DNA of 64,000 nucleotides, from contig NZ_PYNW01000007.1 of assembly GCF_003026105.1 (NCBI RefSeq), positions 124,001 to 188,000 on the forward strand, given 5' to 3'. The position numbers were made by a program, and so were the translations under genes. Under the pieces are notes generated by a model. The model ran no database searches. It saw nothing but the letters and a program-made list of their open reading frames with translations, and was not told the DNA's origin. Below are positions 19,859 through 33,155 of this stretch, one piece after another; the first letter of the stretch is position 1, and each line of letters starts with the position of its first letter. Source of the DNA: Photobacterium sp. GB-56. GTDB lineage: Bacteria; Pseudomonadota; Gammaproteobacteria; Enterobacterales; Vibrionaceae.

Positions 19859-21355
19859 GTGAAACAAAAAATAAGAATGCTTATAAAAAATAAGCGCTTT
19901 CTCTTTGATCTTATAATATCAATTTTTCTTGTTGTATTATCGACCACTGCAATGGGAGCAAAGCACCACAATTACTTGTTATCATTATTGGTGTATTGTG
20001 TTGGTGTTATGATCCTCGCTGGATATAAGCAAGTAAAATACTGCTTGTTATTACCATTGTTTATTATAAGTTGGCTTTATTTACCAGTAGGTATGATTTA
20101 TGGTTCACCTAATATTGGATCTGTTGCGTCATTATTAGATACGAACAAGCAAGAAGCATTAGAGTTTATTTCAAATATTCCATCAGATATTATTCCTTGG
20201 TCAGCCAGCTTATTTATTTTAATTCTTGTCTTTGCATTTAAGAAAACATCTTATCAACTTAAACATGATATTCCGTTAGTCATTGGATTGGTACTTCTCT
20301 ATTTTTCACCTTATAACCATCTTTTTGTACGCGGCTATCAATCTGTTACTGATTACTTTGTGCAAGAAAAGGCACTTGAGGCTGCTTTCTCGCATAAAGT
20401 GAATTTGGATATTCAGCAGGTTACACCTCAATATCAAAACTATATTGTTGTTATTGGTGAGAGTATGCGTCGTGACTATATGTCATTATATGGTTATCCA
20501 GCGAAGACAACCCCGTACTTAGATACTGCCAATGGCTTGTTTTTAAATGGCTATATTTCAACGGCACCAAATACAACAACTTCATTACCACGTACGCTTT
20601 CTTTAAGCCAAGGGCTAACGTTCAAGCCTAATATTAACTTTATTAATCTTGCTAATAGCGCAGGGTTTAAAACGTACTGGTTATCTAATCAAGGAAAAAT
20701 AGGACGTTATGATACGCCTATTTCAAAATTTGCAATTTTAAGTAATGAAACGCATTTTTTGAAAAATGGCAGTTTTAATGGTTCAATTAATTATCAAGAC
20801 TCCGATTTGTTACCTTTATTTAAACAGGCTTTGCTGGAACCAACGAAGCAGCATAAGTTGATTGTTGTTCATTTAATGGGATCACACGCAAAATTTTGTC
20901 GTCGAATAAAGCATGATGATTATCATTTAAAAGATAAACAACTGTCTTGTTATTTATCAACATATCGAGAATTTGATGCGCTAATGAAAAATATGGTAGG
21001 GATATTAAAAAATAGTCAGCAATCATATTCATTAATGTATTTCTCTGATCATGGCTTAAGCGATAAAAATAACAAAGGTAAAGATGTGTATTTAGTACAC
21101 GGAGCGGATCATAAATCAAATTATGAAGTGCCATTCTTTATTTTATCAAGTGATAGTAAGCAACATGAGATGTTGAAAAAGCAAGTTAGTGCTTATCACT
21201 TTTTATCACTATTTTCAGATTGGACTGGGATTGAATCAAAAAAAGTAATGCCATTAACTTTAGATCAGATACACGATAAAAATATTCGTGTGTTTAATTA
21301 CAGCAAAATGGTTGATTTCAATCATCTAGCCCCCGATCCTGCGGTGAAAATATAA
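19859..21355 (+). CDS. Phosphoethanolamine transferase, EptA/CptA-like sulfatase family
   Basis: An inner-membrane enzyme with a periplasmic catalytic domain that moves phosphoethanolamine from phosphatidylethanolamine to lipid A or core sugar. About five membrane helices occupy residues 10-165. The catalytic domain shows GESMRRDYMSLYGYPAKTTP (metal-binding Glu), the nucleophile region APNTTTSLPRTLSL, and YFSDHGLS...HGADH (metal-binding Asp and His). Length is 498. It lacks most of the paired cysteines of classical EptA. The start is a GTG with no clear ribosome-binding site; ATG at 19877 is an alternative. Confidence 0.82.
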   Translation: MKQKIRMLIKNKRFLFDLIISIFLVVLSTTAMGAKHHNYLLSLLVYCVGVMILAGYKQVKYCLLLPLFIISWLYLPVGMIYGSPNIGSVASLLDTNKQEALEFISNIPSDIIPWSASLFILILVFAFKKTSYQLKHDIPLVIGLVLLYFSPYNHLFVRGYQSVTDYFVQEKALEAAFSHKVNLDIQQVTPQYQNYIVVIGESMRRDYMSLYGYPAKTTPYLDTANGLFLNGYISTAPNTTTSLPRTLSLSQGLTFKPNINFINLANSAGFKTYWLSNQGKIGRYDTPISKFAILSNETHFLKNGSFNGSINYQDSDLLPLFKQALLEPTKQHKLIVVHLMGSHAKFCRRIKHDDYHLKDKQLSCYLSTYREFDALMKNMVGILKNSQQSYSLMYFSDHGLSDKNNKGKDVYLVHGADHKSNYEVPFFILSSDSKQHEMLKKQVSAYHFLSLFSDWTGIESKKVMPLTLDQIHDKNIRVFNYSKMVDFNHLAPDPAVKI

Positions 21356-21404
21356 AGTAAACATTCGCTTATGTTTCGTTCTTTAATAGGTTAATGATTT
21401 TAAT

Positions 21405-21436
21405 GAAGGCCAAGTGGGTAACACTTGGCCTTTTTC
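21405..21436 (+). terminator. Terminator after the first pEtN transferase gene
   Basis: AAGGCCAAGTG and CACTTGGCCTT pair around GGTAA and are followed by TTT. There is a short A-poor opposite side, so it acts mainly on the plus strand. Confidence 0.9.
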
Positions 21437-24767
<3,331 letters not shown>

Positions 24768-24824
24768 GTCGTTCAGTGAAAAGTTAATTTGATTCAGCAT
24801 TAATCCCCCTAATGTTGATAACTC

Positions 24825-24859
24825 CAACGCCAATACAGAGAACGTATTGGCGTTTTTTA
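24825..24859 (+). terminator. Terminator after the GH63 gene
   Basis: AACGCCAATAC and GTATTGGCGTT pair around AGAGAAC, followed by TTTTAT. Confidence 0.92.
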
Positions 24860-25153
24860 TATCAAAGCGGTGAAAACTGTATCTTGTTCTATCTCCTGTC
24901 AGGATGTAAACAGCTTATTTATTCATAATTCAACGCGTGAATATATTGCTTTGACCTTTTTTCGACATGGGTGCAGTTATCGTACATCTTCTATATTTAC
25001 TAAAAGGTGAAAAGAAGATGGTATGAAAACGTCACTATCCATTAGCTGAATCTTTGTTTGCATTTAAGATATAAAGCAATTTATATAGTTATTGGTTAAT
25101 TGTATGAATTTATAGATATAATTCGCCGCCAAAATGGAACAGATTCGCCAAGG

Positions 25154-25194
25154 TTGGCATGACGTTAATTGTGAACTGGAATGCCAATGTTCAC
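25154..25194 (+). promoter_or_regulatory. Possible H-type pseudoknot in the eptA leader
   Basis: TTGGCAT (25154-25160) is complementary to ATGCCAA (25181-25187), and GTGAAC (25171-25176), inside that loop, is complementary to GTTCAC (25189-25194). The arms interleave as in an H-type pseudoknot, or offer two exclusive hairpins, 41 bases before the eptA start. Whether it forms in RNA is inference. Confidence 0.4.
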
Positions 25195-25234
25195 GCCATA
25201 CCAAATGATGATAAATACTCTTGGGAATAGACAC

Positions 25235-26869
25235 ATGAAATTTCGTTTAACGAGTGTGCTATATACGCTTTTAATCGCACTGTTTTTTACGGCGATACAA
25301 AATATTGCGTTATGGCGACATATCACTGAATTATTTGAAGCCAATCCGCCAAATAGTCTTATTTTTGCCATATCCATACCGATCTTTATTTGTGCGGCAT
25401 TAAATATCATCTTTACCTTACTTATTTGGCCGAAGATATATCGTGTTTTGATCCCTGTACTGATTATTCTGTCGGCACTAGCAACCTATGGTATGTACAG
25501 CTATGGCGTATTTTTCGATTACGGTATGATCGTTAATATTTTTGAGACGAATACCGGTGAAGCGACCAGTTATCTATCGCTCGGTGGTGGGATATGGTTA
25601 TTGGTTATCGGGATTATTCCTGCCATCATCTTTACGTCGATGAAAGTACAATTTAAGCCCTTTTTTAAAGAATTACTGTCAAAATTAGGATCGATTGTTG
25701 TCTCGTTGCTAGTGATTGGCTTGATTGCTGCTGGGTATTATAAAGATTATGCGTCTTTGGTTCGTAACCACTCTGAAATTAAGGCGCTGATTAACCCAAC
25801 TAACTATTTGTCAGCCACTTATCGTTATGCGCAGTACCAGTTAATTGAAGCGAAGATGCCGTTTAAACACATTGGCACTGATGCGGTAAATGAACACGCT
25901 GTTATCTCTGAAAAAACAGGTAAACCGAATGTGGTGGTGATGGTATTAGGTGAAGCATCACGTTCGATGAACTATTCACTCAATGGTTACGATCGTGATA
26001 CCAACCCTGAGCTGGCAAAATTGAATGTGATCAGCTTTAAAGATGTTAAATCTTGCGGTACGGCAACGGCAGCTTCTGTGCCTTGTATGTTCTCTGATAT
26101 GACTAAAGCGAACTACAACCCAATGACCGCACGTCACCAAGATGGCGTATTAGATGTGATGCACCACGCGGGGATTGATGTGTTATGGAAAGATAATGAT
26201 GGTGGTTGTAAAGGGGCATGTGATCGCATTAAACATGTTGAGATGAGTGCTGAAATTGATCCTAGCTTGTGCCATAACGGCTCGTGCTACGATCAAATCT
26301 TATTGAAAGGCCTGCAGCAATACATTGATGATGCGAAGCAAGATACCTTTATTGTGCTGCATATTATAGGTAGTCATGGGCCAACCTATGACGATCGTTA
26401 TCCTGCTAAATTTAAAGTGTTTACCCCTACCTGTGATACCAGCGATTTGCAAAACTGTACTCAGCAGCAGGTAAAGAATACCTACGATAACACCATTGTT
26501 TATACCGACTATATCTTGAGCCAAGTGATTGATATGTTGAAGCAAGATGATCATCATGCCAATACAGCGATGTTCTATATGGCCGATCACGGTGAATCTT
26601 TGGGTGAAGATGGCGTGTACTTGCATGGTTTACCTTATGCTATTGCACCGAAAGAGCAAACCACTGTGCCACTGATATTATGGTTATCACCTGAATACCA
26701 AAAAAATCAGCACATTAACCGTGCTTGCTTAGAAAAAGAAGCACAAGCCGGTGGATATTCACAAGATTATCTGTTCCATTCACTACTTGGCATGATGGAC
26801 GTAAAAACCAACGTTTATGAACCTAAACTAGATATATTTTCACAATGTCGTAGTATTAGCGCCCATTAA
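25235..26869 (+). CDS. eptA: Lipid A phosphoethanolamine transferase EptA
   Basis: Adds phosphoethanolamine to lipid A at the periplasmic face, lowering surface charge and binding of cationic peptides. Five N-terminal membrane helices (to about residue 180) precede the sulfatase-fold domain. Motifs: GEASRSMNYSLNGYDRDTNP, the nucleophile Thr region SCGTATAASVPCM, MADHGESLGEDGVYLHG, and paired cysteines (SCG/PCM; GGCKGAC; CHNGSC) that form the family disulfides. The start at 25235 (MKFRLTSVLYT) has GGGA eight bases upstream; a longer frame to 25181 lacks support. 544 residues. It forms an operon with dgkA 43 bases downstream. Confidence 0.94.
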   Translation: MKFRLTSVLYTLLIALFFTAIQNIALWRHITELFEANPPNSLIFAISIPIFICAALNIIFTLLIWPKIYRVLIPVLIILSALATYGMYSYGVFFDYGMIVNIFETNTGEATSYLSLGGGIWLLVIGIIPAIIFTSMKVQFKPFFKELLSKLGSIVVSLLVIGLIAAGYYKDYASLVRNHSEIKALINPTNYLSATYRYAQYQLIEAKMPFKHIGTDAVNEHAVISEKTGKPNVVVMVLGEASRSMNYSLNGYDRDTNPELAKLNVISFKDVKSCGTATAASVPCMFSDMTKANYNPMTARHQDGVLDVMHHAGIDVLWKDNDGGCKGACDRIKHVEMSAEIDPSLCHNGSCYDQILLKGLQQYIDDAKQDTFIVLHIIGSHGPTYDDRYPAKFKVFTPTCDTSDLQNCTQQQVKNTYDNTIVYTDYILSQVIDMLKQDDHHANTAMFYMADHGESLGEDGVYLHGLPYAIAPKEQTTVPLILWLSPEYQKNQHINRACLEKEAQAGGYSQDYLFHSLLGMMDVKTNVYEPKLDIFSQCRSISAH

Positions 26870-26912
26870 TGCAATGCTAGCTAACTGATTATAAATAGAG
26901 AGAAAAATAATA

Positions 26913-27272
26913 ATGAAACCGGGTGCGACGGGAATAACTCGAATTATTAATGCCGCAGGCTATTCTGTTCAAGGATTGAAAGCTGCATGGAAGAACGAAG
27001 CGGCATTTCGCCAAGAGTCAGTGCTACTGGTGCTAATGACTGTGATTAGCTTTTTCTTACCGGTGACTGGGGTAGAGCGAGCAATCATGATTGCTTCATT
27101 GTTGTTAGTGATGATTGTTGAGTTGATTAACTCAGCCATTGAGGCAGTGGTTGATCGTATCGGTCCTGAACACCATGAGTTGAGTGGCCGAGCGAAAGAC
27201 ATTGGTTCGGCAGCGGTATTTGTTGCGATGGCACTGGTTGTTGTTGTGTGGGGCGGGATCTTAATTAGCTAG
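26913..27272 (+). CDS. dgkA: Diacylglycerol kinase
   Basis: A small trimeric inner-membrane kinase (119 residues; E. coli 122) that phosphorylates diacylglycerol to phosphatidic acid. The signature EAAFRQES and the catalytic helix VELINSAIEAVVDRIG are intact, with three hydrophobic helices. Its position behind eptA makes functional sense: EptA releases diacylglycerol each time it uses phosphatidylethanolamine as donor, and DgkA recycles it. A terminator follows 35 bases later. Confidence 0.95.
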   Translation: MKPGATGITRIINAAGYSVQGLKAAWKNEAAFRQESVLLVLMTVISFFLPVTGVERAIMIASLLLVMIVELINSAIEAVVDRIGPEHHELSGRAKDIGSAAVFVAMALVVVVWGGILIS

Positions 27273-27307
27273 CGACGACACAAAATAATAAAACAGCACA
27301 CTTAAAG

Positions 27308-27337
27308 AAATGCCAGAGTGAAAGCTCTGGCATTTTT
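27308..27337 (+). terminator. Terminator after dgkA
   Basis: AAATGCCAGAG and CTCTGGCATTT pair around TGAAAG, with trailing T residues. Confidence 0.92.
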
Positions 27338-27344
27338 GTATTTA

Positions 27345-27612
27345 TATACCCAAGTGGCTTCAAGGTGCCTGATTCAGAGCGAGGTCACTGAGTCGAATTC
27401 AAGGAAGGCAACGAAGCGGAATAGCGAGCTCTTTCCAAGTTGTCTGACGCAAGAAGTCGGCTCAGTGACACGCTCCCAAAGGGCGAGCGTCCTTAGCTCT
27501 CAGACTTTGTTAACGATTCTCAATGTAGAACCACTATATCTTCGAATCGTTGCTGCGCCTGAGAACTAAGGTCGTCTCGCTGAACACTGCATCTTGAAGT
27601 TACTTGGGTATA
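27345..27612. repeat. 268-bp repeat element with terminal inverted repeats and nested palindromes
   Basis: The ends are TATACCCAAGTGGCTTCAAG (left) and the complement of TATACCCAAGTAACTTCAAG (right), a sequence I associate with dispersed Vibrio and Photobacterium repeats. Inside are further inverted repeats: GTCACTGAG/CTCAGTGAC, GCGAGCGTCCTTAG/CTAAGGTCGTCTCGC (imperfect), and AACGATTC/GAATCGTT. The element carries no transposase and could fold almost completely on itself, so it is MITE-like. It sits between the dgkA terminator and the convergent speB. A remnant end lies at 10790. Confidence 0.75.
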
Positions 27613-27629
27613 GGCATGTGCTTTATCGT

Positions 27630-28562
27630 TTATTTAATATCTGCTTTCTTATGAGTTAATGCCCATAGGTGCAGCATATCGGTTGCAATTGTTGCTGCTG
27701 CAAGGGATGTCATATCAGCGTGATCGTAAGACGGTGCCACTTCAACCACGTCCATACCAACTAAGTTAATACCTTCTAGCGCACGGATAATTTTCAGTGC
27801 TTTATCTGATGTTAAACCACCACACACAGGAGTACCTGTACCCGGTGCGAACGCAGGATCTAAACAGTCAATATCAAAGGTTAAGTACACAGGCATATCA
27901 CCCACTTTTTCTTTGATAGTTGAAACGATTTGCTCAACCGACCAATCGTTAGCGGTACCAGCATCAATCACGTTAAAGCCTAAGCTGTCGCAGTGATCGG
28001 TACGAATACCAATTTGTACTGAGTGGTGAGGGTCAATTAGGCCTTCTTTCGGTGCATGGTAGAACATGGTGCCGTGATCAAACTTACTGCCTTGATCATA
28101 AGTGTCAGTGTGGGCATCAAAGTGGATCAATGCCATTTTACCGAACTGCTTAGCGTGAGCACGAAGCAGCGGCAGGGTCACAAAGTGATCACCACCAAAG
28201 CTTAACATTGCCTTACCTTGTTCTAATAGGCCGGTTGCGTGTGCTTCTAGACGCTCACACATTTGTGCGGCATCACCACAATCAAATACCAGATCACCAC
28301 AGTCAGCAATCTTGATAGTTTTAAATAAGTTAAATGTCCATGGCCAACGTTTACCTTCCCATGCTAGGTTGGTTGAAATTTGGCGAATCGCGCCAGGTCC
28401 CATGCGACTCCCAGAACGACCCGTGGTTGCCATATCAAATGGAATACCAGTGATCACCACATCAGCATCAGACTCCATTGGTGAGAAGTTGAGTGGTTGA
28501 CGCAAAAAACCAAACGCATTTGCGTATAGTGAGTAATCTGGGTAGTTAGCTAATGTTGCCAT
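27630..28562 (-). CDS. speB: Agmatinase
   Basis: Hydrolyses agmatine to putrescine and urea. The ureohydrolase manganese ligands are visible: [21 protein letters not shown] and [17 protein letters not shown]. 310 residues from the ATG at 28562 (E. coli 306), with a strong GGAGAG ribosome-binding site; an upstream in-frame start at 28580 has none. It follows speA by 95 bases on the same strand, giving a two-step arginine to putrescine route. Confidence 0.96.
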   Translation of the reverse strand: MATLANYPDYSLYANAFGFLRQPLNFSPMESDADVVITGIPFDMATTGRSGSRMGPGAIRQISTNLAWEGKRWPWTFNLFKTIKIADCGDLVFDCGDAAQMCERLEAHATGLLEQGKAMLSFGGDHFVTLPLLRAHAKQFGKMALIHFDAHTDTYDQGSKFDHGTMFYHAPKEGLIDPHHSVQIGIRTDHCDSLGFNVIDAGTANDWSVEQIVSTIKEKVGDMPVYLTFDIDCLDPAFAPGTGTPVCGGLTSDKALKIIRALEGINLVGMDVVEVAPSYDHADMTSLAAATIATDMLHLWALTHKKADIK

Positions 28563-28657
28563 GGTTCTCTCCAACAACAATCTTGGGCAAAGCCCTGTTA
28601 AGACATCCTATCACACAGGATTGACGTGATAGGGACCTTATTCAGTCTATAAATTAA

Positions 28658-30577
28658 TTAGATAGCACGAACATCTTCGAGGTAAGTGTAACCTTCAAGA
28701 CCTTCTGCTAATTCTTGTAAAATTGCATCACGTTCGTGAACAGTTAAATGTTGCTCAGCCATTGTTTGGTATTGGCGTAAAAACTCTTTCGAGTCTAAAT
28801 GCACGTAGCGCAATACATCGCCAACACTATCACCACGATCAATTTTTTCTATTTCATAACCACCGTCAGCACGAGTACGAACAACAGCGGTGTCGGTATC
28901 ACCAAATAGGTTATGCATATCACCTAAAATTTCTTGATAAGCACCAACCATAAAGAAACCAATACGGTAAGGCTCTTCGGCTGACCATGTTGGAACCGGT
29001 AGTGTGGTTTCAATACCCTGGCTTTCAACATATTGATCAATGGCACCATCTGAATCACAGGTGATATCTAAAATAATCGCACGACGTTCAGGGGCTTTAT
29101 CCAAATTGCTTAAAGGCAATACAGGGAAGATTTGATCAATACCCCATGCATCTGGCAATGATTGGAATAAAGAGAAGTTCACAAAGAACTTATCCGCTAA
29201 ACGCTCATGCAACTCATCTAAAATCGGGCGGTGAGCTCGGTTTTTATCTGAGAGTTTTTTCTGTAATTCGTAACATAGGCGTAAGCTAACTTGCTCTGCC
29301 CATGCACGGTCGATAAAGCTGATCATCCCAACCCCAAATAGGGCGTGAACTTCGGCTAAATCGCTTTGGTTATCATGGTAGATCTCAACTAACGAGCGTT
29401 GATCGGAATGCTCAGAGAGCTCTTTCCACGACATCCACATGTTCTGTAGCACTTGTGGTGCATCTTCAGTAGGTGCACTAATGCTTTCTGGTTTGTAGCT
29501 TTCTACACCCACAACATCGGTGATTAAGACTGCGTGATGCGCCGTTAAGTTACGCCCAGATTCTGAAATAATGCGTGGCATAGCAATATCATATTCAGTA
29601 CAAATATCACCTAATACATAAACAATGTTGTTTGCATATTCGTTAATACTGTAGTTCATTGAACAACTGCTCTGGCAACGGGTACCTTCATAGTCCACGG
29701 CCAAACCACCACCAACATCTATAGTTGTAATACCAACACCGATTTTTTTCAATTCTGCGTAAACACGGCCGGCTTCACCCACACCATTTCTTACATCACG
29801 AATGTTGGCGATTTGTGAACCTAAGTGGAAATGCAACAATTGCAGACAATCTAGCATATCGCGCTGGCGCAGTTCATCTACCACAGTTAAAACCTGAGAT
29901 GCCGATAATCCAAACTTAGACTTCTCACCACCACTGGCTTGCCACTTACCTTTACCTTGCGAGGCTAAACGAACGCGTAAACCAAGACGAGGAGTAACGC
30001 CAAGCTCTTTTGCTTGCTCTAAGATAATGCGTAGTTCTGATAGTTTTTCTAGGACGATATACACTTCGTGTCCTAGCTTTTCACCTATGAGTGCAAGGCG
30101 AATGTATTCTTTATCTTTATAGCCATTACAAACAATGACTGAGCTCGCCTCTTGCGCCATAGCCAGCACAGCCATAAGCTCTGGTTTACTGCCCGCTTCT
30201 AAACCTAACTGACGTTGTTGTTTAGCGTATTGGCTTTTAAGAATTTCGCTAACGACTTCCTGCTGTTGGTTTACTTTGATTGGATAAACCGCAAGGTAGT
30301 CACCAGTATAGCCATAATTTTCAATAGCTTGGTTAAACACACTACATAAGCTGTCGACACGGTGATGCATTATTTCTGGAAAACGCACCAATACCGGTAA
30401 TGAGGCTCCTGCGGCAATCAGTTCATCAGCAAGTTGCGATAAACCAATGGTATTGCCGGGAGCTTGTAAATTAGGACGTGCAACCACTGAACCATCTTGT
30501 GCAATATCAAAATAGTTTTGGCTCCAGTAAGGCGTATTATAAACGTCACGTGCGTTATTAATTGTCCACTCACTCAT
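28658..30577 (-). CDS. speA: Biosynthetic arginine decarboxylase
   Basis: A pyridoxal-phosphate enzyme converting arginine to agmatine. The PLP-binding lysine is in [11 protein letters not shown] near residue 100; [16 protein letters not shown] and [13 protein letters not shown] are the barrel motifs, and the C-terminal beta domain carries [10 protein letters not shown]. 639 residues, close to E. coli SpeA (658) but without its N-terminal export-like stretch. AGGATTAAGACT precedes the ATG. The upstream region is about 700 bases long with a small ORF that may be a leader. Confidence 0.96.
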   Translation of the reverse strand: MSEWTINNARDVYNTPYWSQNYFDIAQDGSVVARPNLQAPGNTIGLSQLADELIAAGASLPVLVRFPEIMHHRVDSLCSVFNQAIENYGYTGDYLAVYPIKVNQQQEVVSEILKSQYAKQQRQLGLEAGSKPELMAVLAMAQEASSVIVCNGYKDKEYIRLALIGEKLGHEVYIVLEKLSELRIILEQAKELGVTPRLGLRVRLASQGKGKWQASGGEKSKFGLSASQVLTVVDELRQRDMLDCLQLLHFHLGSQIANIRDVRNGVGEAGRVYAELKKIGVGITTIDVGGGLAVDYEGTRCQSSCSMNYSINEYANNIVYVLGDICTEYDIAMPRIISESGRNLTAHHAVLITDVVGVESYKPESISAPTEDAPQVLQNMWMSWKELSEHSDQRSLVEIYHDNQSDLAEVHALFGVGMISFIDRAWAEQVSLRLCYELQKKLSDKNRAHRPILDELHERLADKFFVNFSLFQSLPDAWGIDQIFPVLPLSNLDKAPERRAIILDITCDSDGAIDQYVESQGIETTLPVPTWSAEEPYRIGFFMVGAYQEILGDMHNLFGDTDTAVVRTRADGGYEIEKIDRGDSVGDVLRYVHLDSKEFLRQYQTMAEQHLTVHERDAILQELAEGLEGYTYLEDVRAI

Positions 30578-30753
30578 AGTCTTAATCCTTGCAAAGTACG
30601 CGTCAGTTTTTTAAGGCGAACAAAAGCCCTACAGAACTGCAGAAAATATAAATAAAATAGAAGGTTATGGTTACTGACGTCATAAAAGTCAGGATCTAAA
30701 GGTCACGCTAATAAAAAAGCAGTCCACATCTAACAGTAGTGTGTTGCATTTAA

Positions 30754-30915
30754 TTACACGTAACTGGGACTATCCGAGTTCGTTTCATCATTACTATTAA
30801 TGAATATACGTGTCGATCGTCTAGATTGGGTTGGTCTGGTGCTGTTGGCTGCGTTGTCGCATACTTTATTCAGACAAGAAAATGCTTGTAGGTATAGTGC
30901 TGCGAATAATTTCAT
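30754..30915 (-). CDS. Possible small protein or leader upstream of speA
   Basis: A 53-residue frame, MKLFAALYLQAFSCLNKVCDNAA..., begins at an ATG with GGAA six bases upstream and lies 176 bases ahead of speA on the same strand. It could also start further up at 30960 (68 residues). The C-terminal half is Ser/Thr/Arg/Asn rich (STRPTQSRRSTRIF). I do not recognise it. A regulatory leader for polyamine control is one possibility; chance is another. Confidence 0.35.
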   Translation of the reverse strand: MKLFAALYLQAFSCLNKVCDNAANSTRPTQSRRSTRIFINSNDETNSDSPSYV

Positions 30916-30960
30916 TGTCATTTCCGAACAGGTCGTGCTGCTACTAGCACGGTATGACAT

Positions 30961-31286
30961 AACGTAAAGAGAGGAATTCCAATCTCAGTCTACACCTCAA
31001 ACCGAAAAGAGGGTGCTTGGCGATTAGACAATTGAATGAGGCTAACTGCAATCAAAAAAGATTTATCGTTATGATAAGAAAGATTAGCCATTAGGCTTTA
31101 TACCGACTTTAATTGAAAAGAGCGCTAAAGCGCGATAAAAAACACTGGTTTTTATTTTTTCAGTATAGGCATTATAATGCTTAACTGTATGTGAATGAAG
31201 TCAGTATTAACGGTTTAGTATTAACATCATATTGTTAGTTTGTGTATTTAAGAGCAATAGGCTCTTAATGGAAGGAGTAGTAACCT
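30961..31286. other. Intergenic region between the speA leader and the DUF808 gene
   Basis: About 325 bases holding the divergent promoters. AGAGCGCTAAAGCGCGATAAAAAA near 31120 is a hairpin-like palindrome of AGCGC and GCGCT-type arms. No gene is seen. Confidence 0.4.
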
Positions 31287-32201
31287 GTGGCAGGTGCAAG
31301 TTTATTAACTTTGTTAGATGATATCGCGACCGTATTAGACGATGTTGCTGTGATGACAAAAGTAGCAGCACGAAAAACAGCGGGTGTGTTAGGCGATGAT
31401 TTAGCATTGAATGCCCAACAGGTAACGGGGGTACGTGCTGAACGCGAAATTCCTGTTGTATGGGGTGTCGCAAAAGGCTCATTTAAAAATAAGCTGATCT
31501 TGGTTCCCGCAGCGTTATTGATCAGCGTAATAGCCCCATGGCTGATTCAACCAATGCTGTTATTAGGCGGTTTATTCTTATGCTTTGAAGGTGTTGAAAA
31601 AATCGTTGAGAAATTATTTCATTCAGAGGCAAACACGGAAGATAAAGTTGATGTGTTAGCGCAAAGTGATGTTGATATCGCAGAGTATGAAAAAGAGAAA
31701 ATAAAAGGGGCTATTCGTACTGATTTTGTTCTTTCTGCTGAAATTATTGTGATTTCTTTAGGGGTTGTACAAGATCATCCATTTTTAACTCAAGCCATTG
31801 TTGTCAGCGTAATTGCTGCGGTTATGACGGCAGGTGTTTATGGCTTGGTTGCAGGTATTGTGAAGCTAGATGATGCGGGTTTATATCTTGTAAATCATAG
31901 CGAACAAGCGAGTTTGAAAAACCGTTTTGGCTCGCTATTGGTGAACATAGCACCTTATCTTATGAAGGCTCTGGCGTTTGTCGGCACAATTGCGATGTTT
32001 CTTGTCGGTGGCGGTATCGTTGTACATACATTGCCGCATTCCCATGAAATTGTGGAGAACATTGTACAAGCTGTCAATTTGCCTGGTTCAGCGTCTATTC
32101 TACCACCATTAATGAACGGTATTGTGGGTGTTATTGCGGGAGCCGCGGTGGTTGCTGTGGTGACGTTGATTAATAAAATTCGCGGTAAAAAAACACACTA
32201 G
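31287..32201 (+). CDS. DUF808 (YedI-like) inner-membrane protein
   Basis: Closely resembles E. coli YedI (305 residues; here 304), an inner-membrane protein of unknown function. The conserved N-terminus MAGASLLTLLDDIATVLDDV and the ARKTAGVLGDDLALNAQQV segment are diagnostic. About six hydrophobic segments follow, including LVPAALLISVIAPWLIQPML. The start is GTG with a strong GGAAGGAG upstream. It appears monocistronic. Confidence 0.88.
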   Translation: MAGASLLTLLDDIATVLDDVAVMTKVAARKTAGVLGDDLALNAQQVTGVRAEREIPVVWGVAKGSFKNKLILVPAALLISVIAPWLIQPMLLLGGLFLCFEGVEKIVEKLFHSEANTEDKVDVLAQSDVDIAEYEKEKIKGAIRTDFVLSAEIIVISLGVVQDHPFLTQAIVVSVIAAVMTAGVYGLVAGIVKLDDAGLYLVNHSEQASLKNRFGSLLVNIAPYLMKALAFVGTIAMFLVGGGIVVHTLPHSHEIVENIVQAVNLPGSASILPPLMNGIVGVIAGAAVVAVVTLINKIRGKKTH

Positions 32202-32391
32202 ATTGAGTATTTTTTACCTTTTAAAAGAGAAACTAATTGTAAAGCTTTGCTTCTTCTTACGCGAATAAATTGTAACATATTGTTTTTATTAGTCCATTCA
32301 GTGTAAATACAGGATTTGTGAGCAAAATGTTAATTTAACGTCCAAACTTATATCGTTGTAATAGCAGATTGCTTTATTGACGGAGGTTATA

Positions 32392-32862
32392 TTGAAAAAG
32401 TATACAGTAGCATCTTTATGTCTAGTCGCAGCACTTGGTGTATCAGGTTGTGCGCAAAATCCATATGGTAATGCTTATGATGTCGGTGAGGCACGCACAG
32501 TACAAAATGTATTAACCGGTACGATCATCAAATTAGATGCCGTAACCATGAGTGGTGGCGGTGAAAATATGATTGGTACTATTGCTGGTGGTGCCATTGG
32601 TGCCATTCTGGGTTCGAAAGTTGGTGGCGGTAGTGGTTCTGATATTGCGGCTATTGGCGGCGGTTTAGCTGGCGCAGCTTTAGGTAATAAAGCGGGTGAT
32701 GCAATTAGTCAGCGCAATGGCGTTAATATCGTGATTAAACTTGATAGCGGTAGAACCATTGCGGTTGTGCAGGAAGTCGATCCAAATATGATTTTCCGTG
32801 TAGGCCAACGTGTTGATATTTATCAGCAGGGTAATACGACACGCGTTGTGCCTGGCAACTAA
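32392..32862 (+). CDS. slyB: SlyB/Pcp-type outer-membrane lipoprotein
   Basis: A 156-residue lipoprotein: signal peptide ending GVSGC, then a 17-kDa-antigen-type glycine zipper (GTIAGGAIGAILGSKVGGGS...GGGLAGAALGNKAGD) spanning residues 60-105, and a C-terminal beta domain (NIVIKLDSGRTIAVVQE). E. coli SlyB has 155 residues and stabilises the outer membrane under stress. Start is the TTG at 32392 because the GGAGG at 32382 is six bases upstream; the in-frame TTG at 32377 lies ahead of it. Confidence 0.9.
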   Translation: MKKYTVASLCLVAALGVSGCAQNPYGNAYDVGEARTVQNVLTGTIIKLDAVTMSGGGENMIGTIAGGAIGAILGSKVGGGSGSDIAAIGGGLAGAALGNKAGDAISQRNGVNIVIKLDSGRTIAVVQEVDPNMIFRVGQRVDIYQQGNTTRVVPGN

Positions 32863-32891
32863 TCGCTAAAAATGAAATGTTTATCAATTTG

Positions 32892-32919
32892 AAAGGCAGT
32901 CTATCAGGCTGCCTTTTTT
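32892..32919 (+). terminator. Terminator after slyB
   Basis: AAAGGCAG and CTGCCTTT pair around a nine-base loop, followed by TTTA. Confidence 0.9.
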
Positions 32920-33155
32920 ATATGTTGTGAAATTATAGTTGGATAAATATTTATATCGCTTACACGAGAAATAGACGCTACGCATTCTACATCCCTGCTG
33001 TTATTACCGTGGTATAGGCCATTATCGCGGCTGTACTGATGCGTGGTAAGCCTAAAAACGACTGATTACCTAATGTTGGTGTTATTGATTTGTACGATTA
33101 TCTGGGGTGATCGTAATTACATTACCAATGTAACGTTAATGCGTTAATAACGTAT
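32920..33155. other. Intergenic region with possible gene remnant
   Basis: A plus-strand stretch near 32975-33064 reads as a hydrophobic segment (YIPAVITVV, stop, AIIAAVLMRGKPKND) interrupted by a TAG, possibly a decayed membrane-protein N-terminus. The palindrome TACATT-ACC-AATGTA lies near 33117-33131. Confidence 0.3.

Noticed and set aside
24768..25153. Gene or clear PmrA-type box upstream of eptA
   Set aside because: No credible frame exists and I could not find the two spaced CTTAAT half-sites expected of a PmrA box; only a loose ATTCA-ACGCG-TGAAT repeat near 24928 is present.
27318..27569. 83-codon frame inside the repeat element
   Set aside because: It begins in the dgkA terminator and runs through the palindromes of the element, so it is not a gene.
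27345..27612. CRISPR array or insertion sequence
   Set aside because: There is no set of regularly spaced direct repeats and no transposase; inverted ends and nested palindromes fit a MITE-like repeat. I saw no CRISPR array elsewhere in the window.
32975..33064. Broken hydrophobic reading frame (YIPAVITVV, stop, AIIAAVLMRGKPKND)
   Set aside because: It could be a gene remnant, but it is too short to identify and may be chance; listed only as a remark on the intergenic region.
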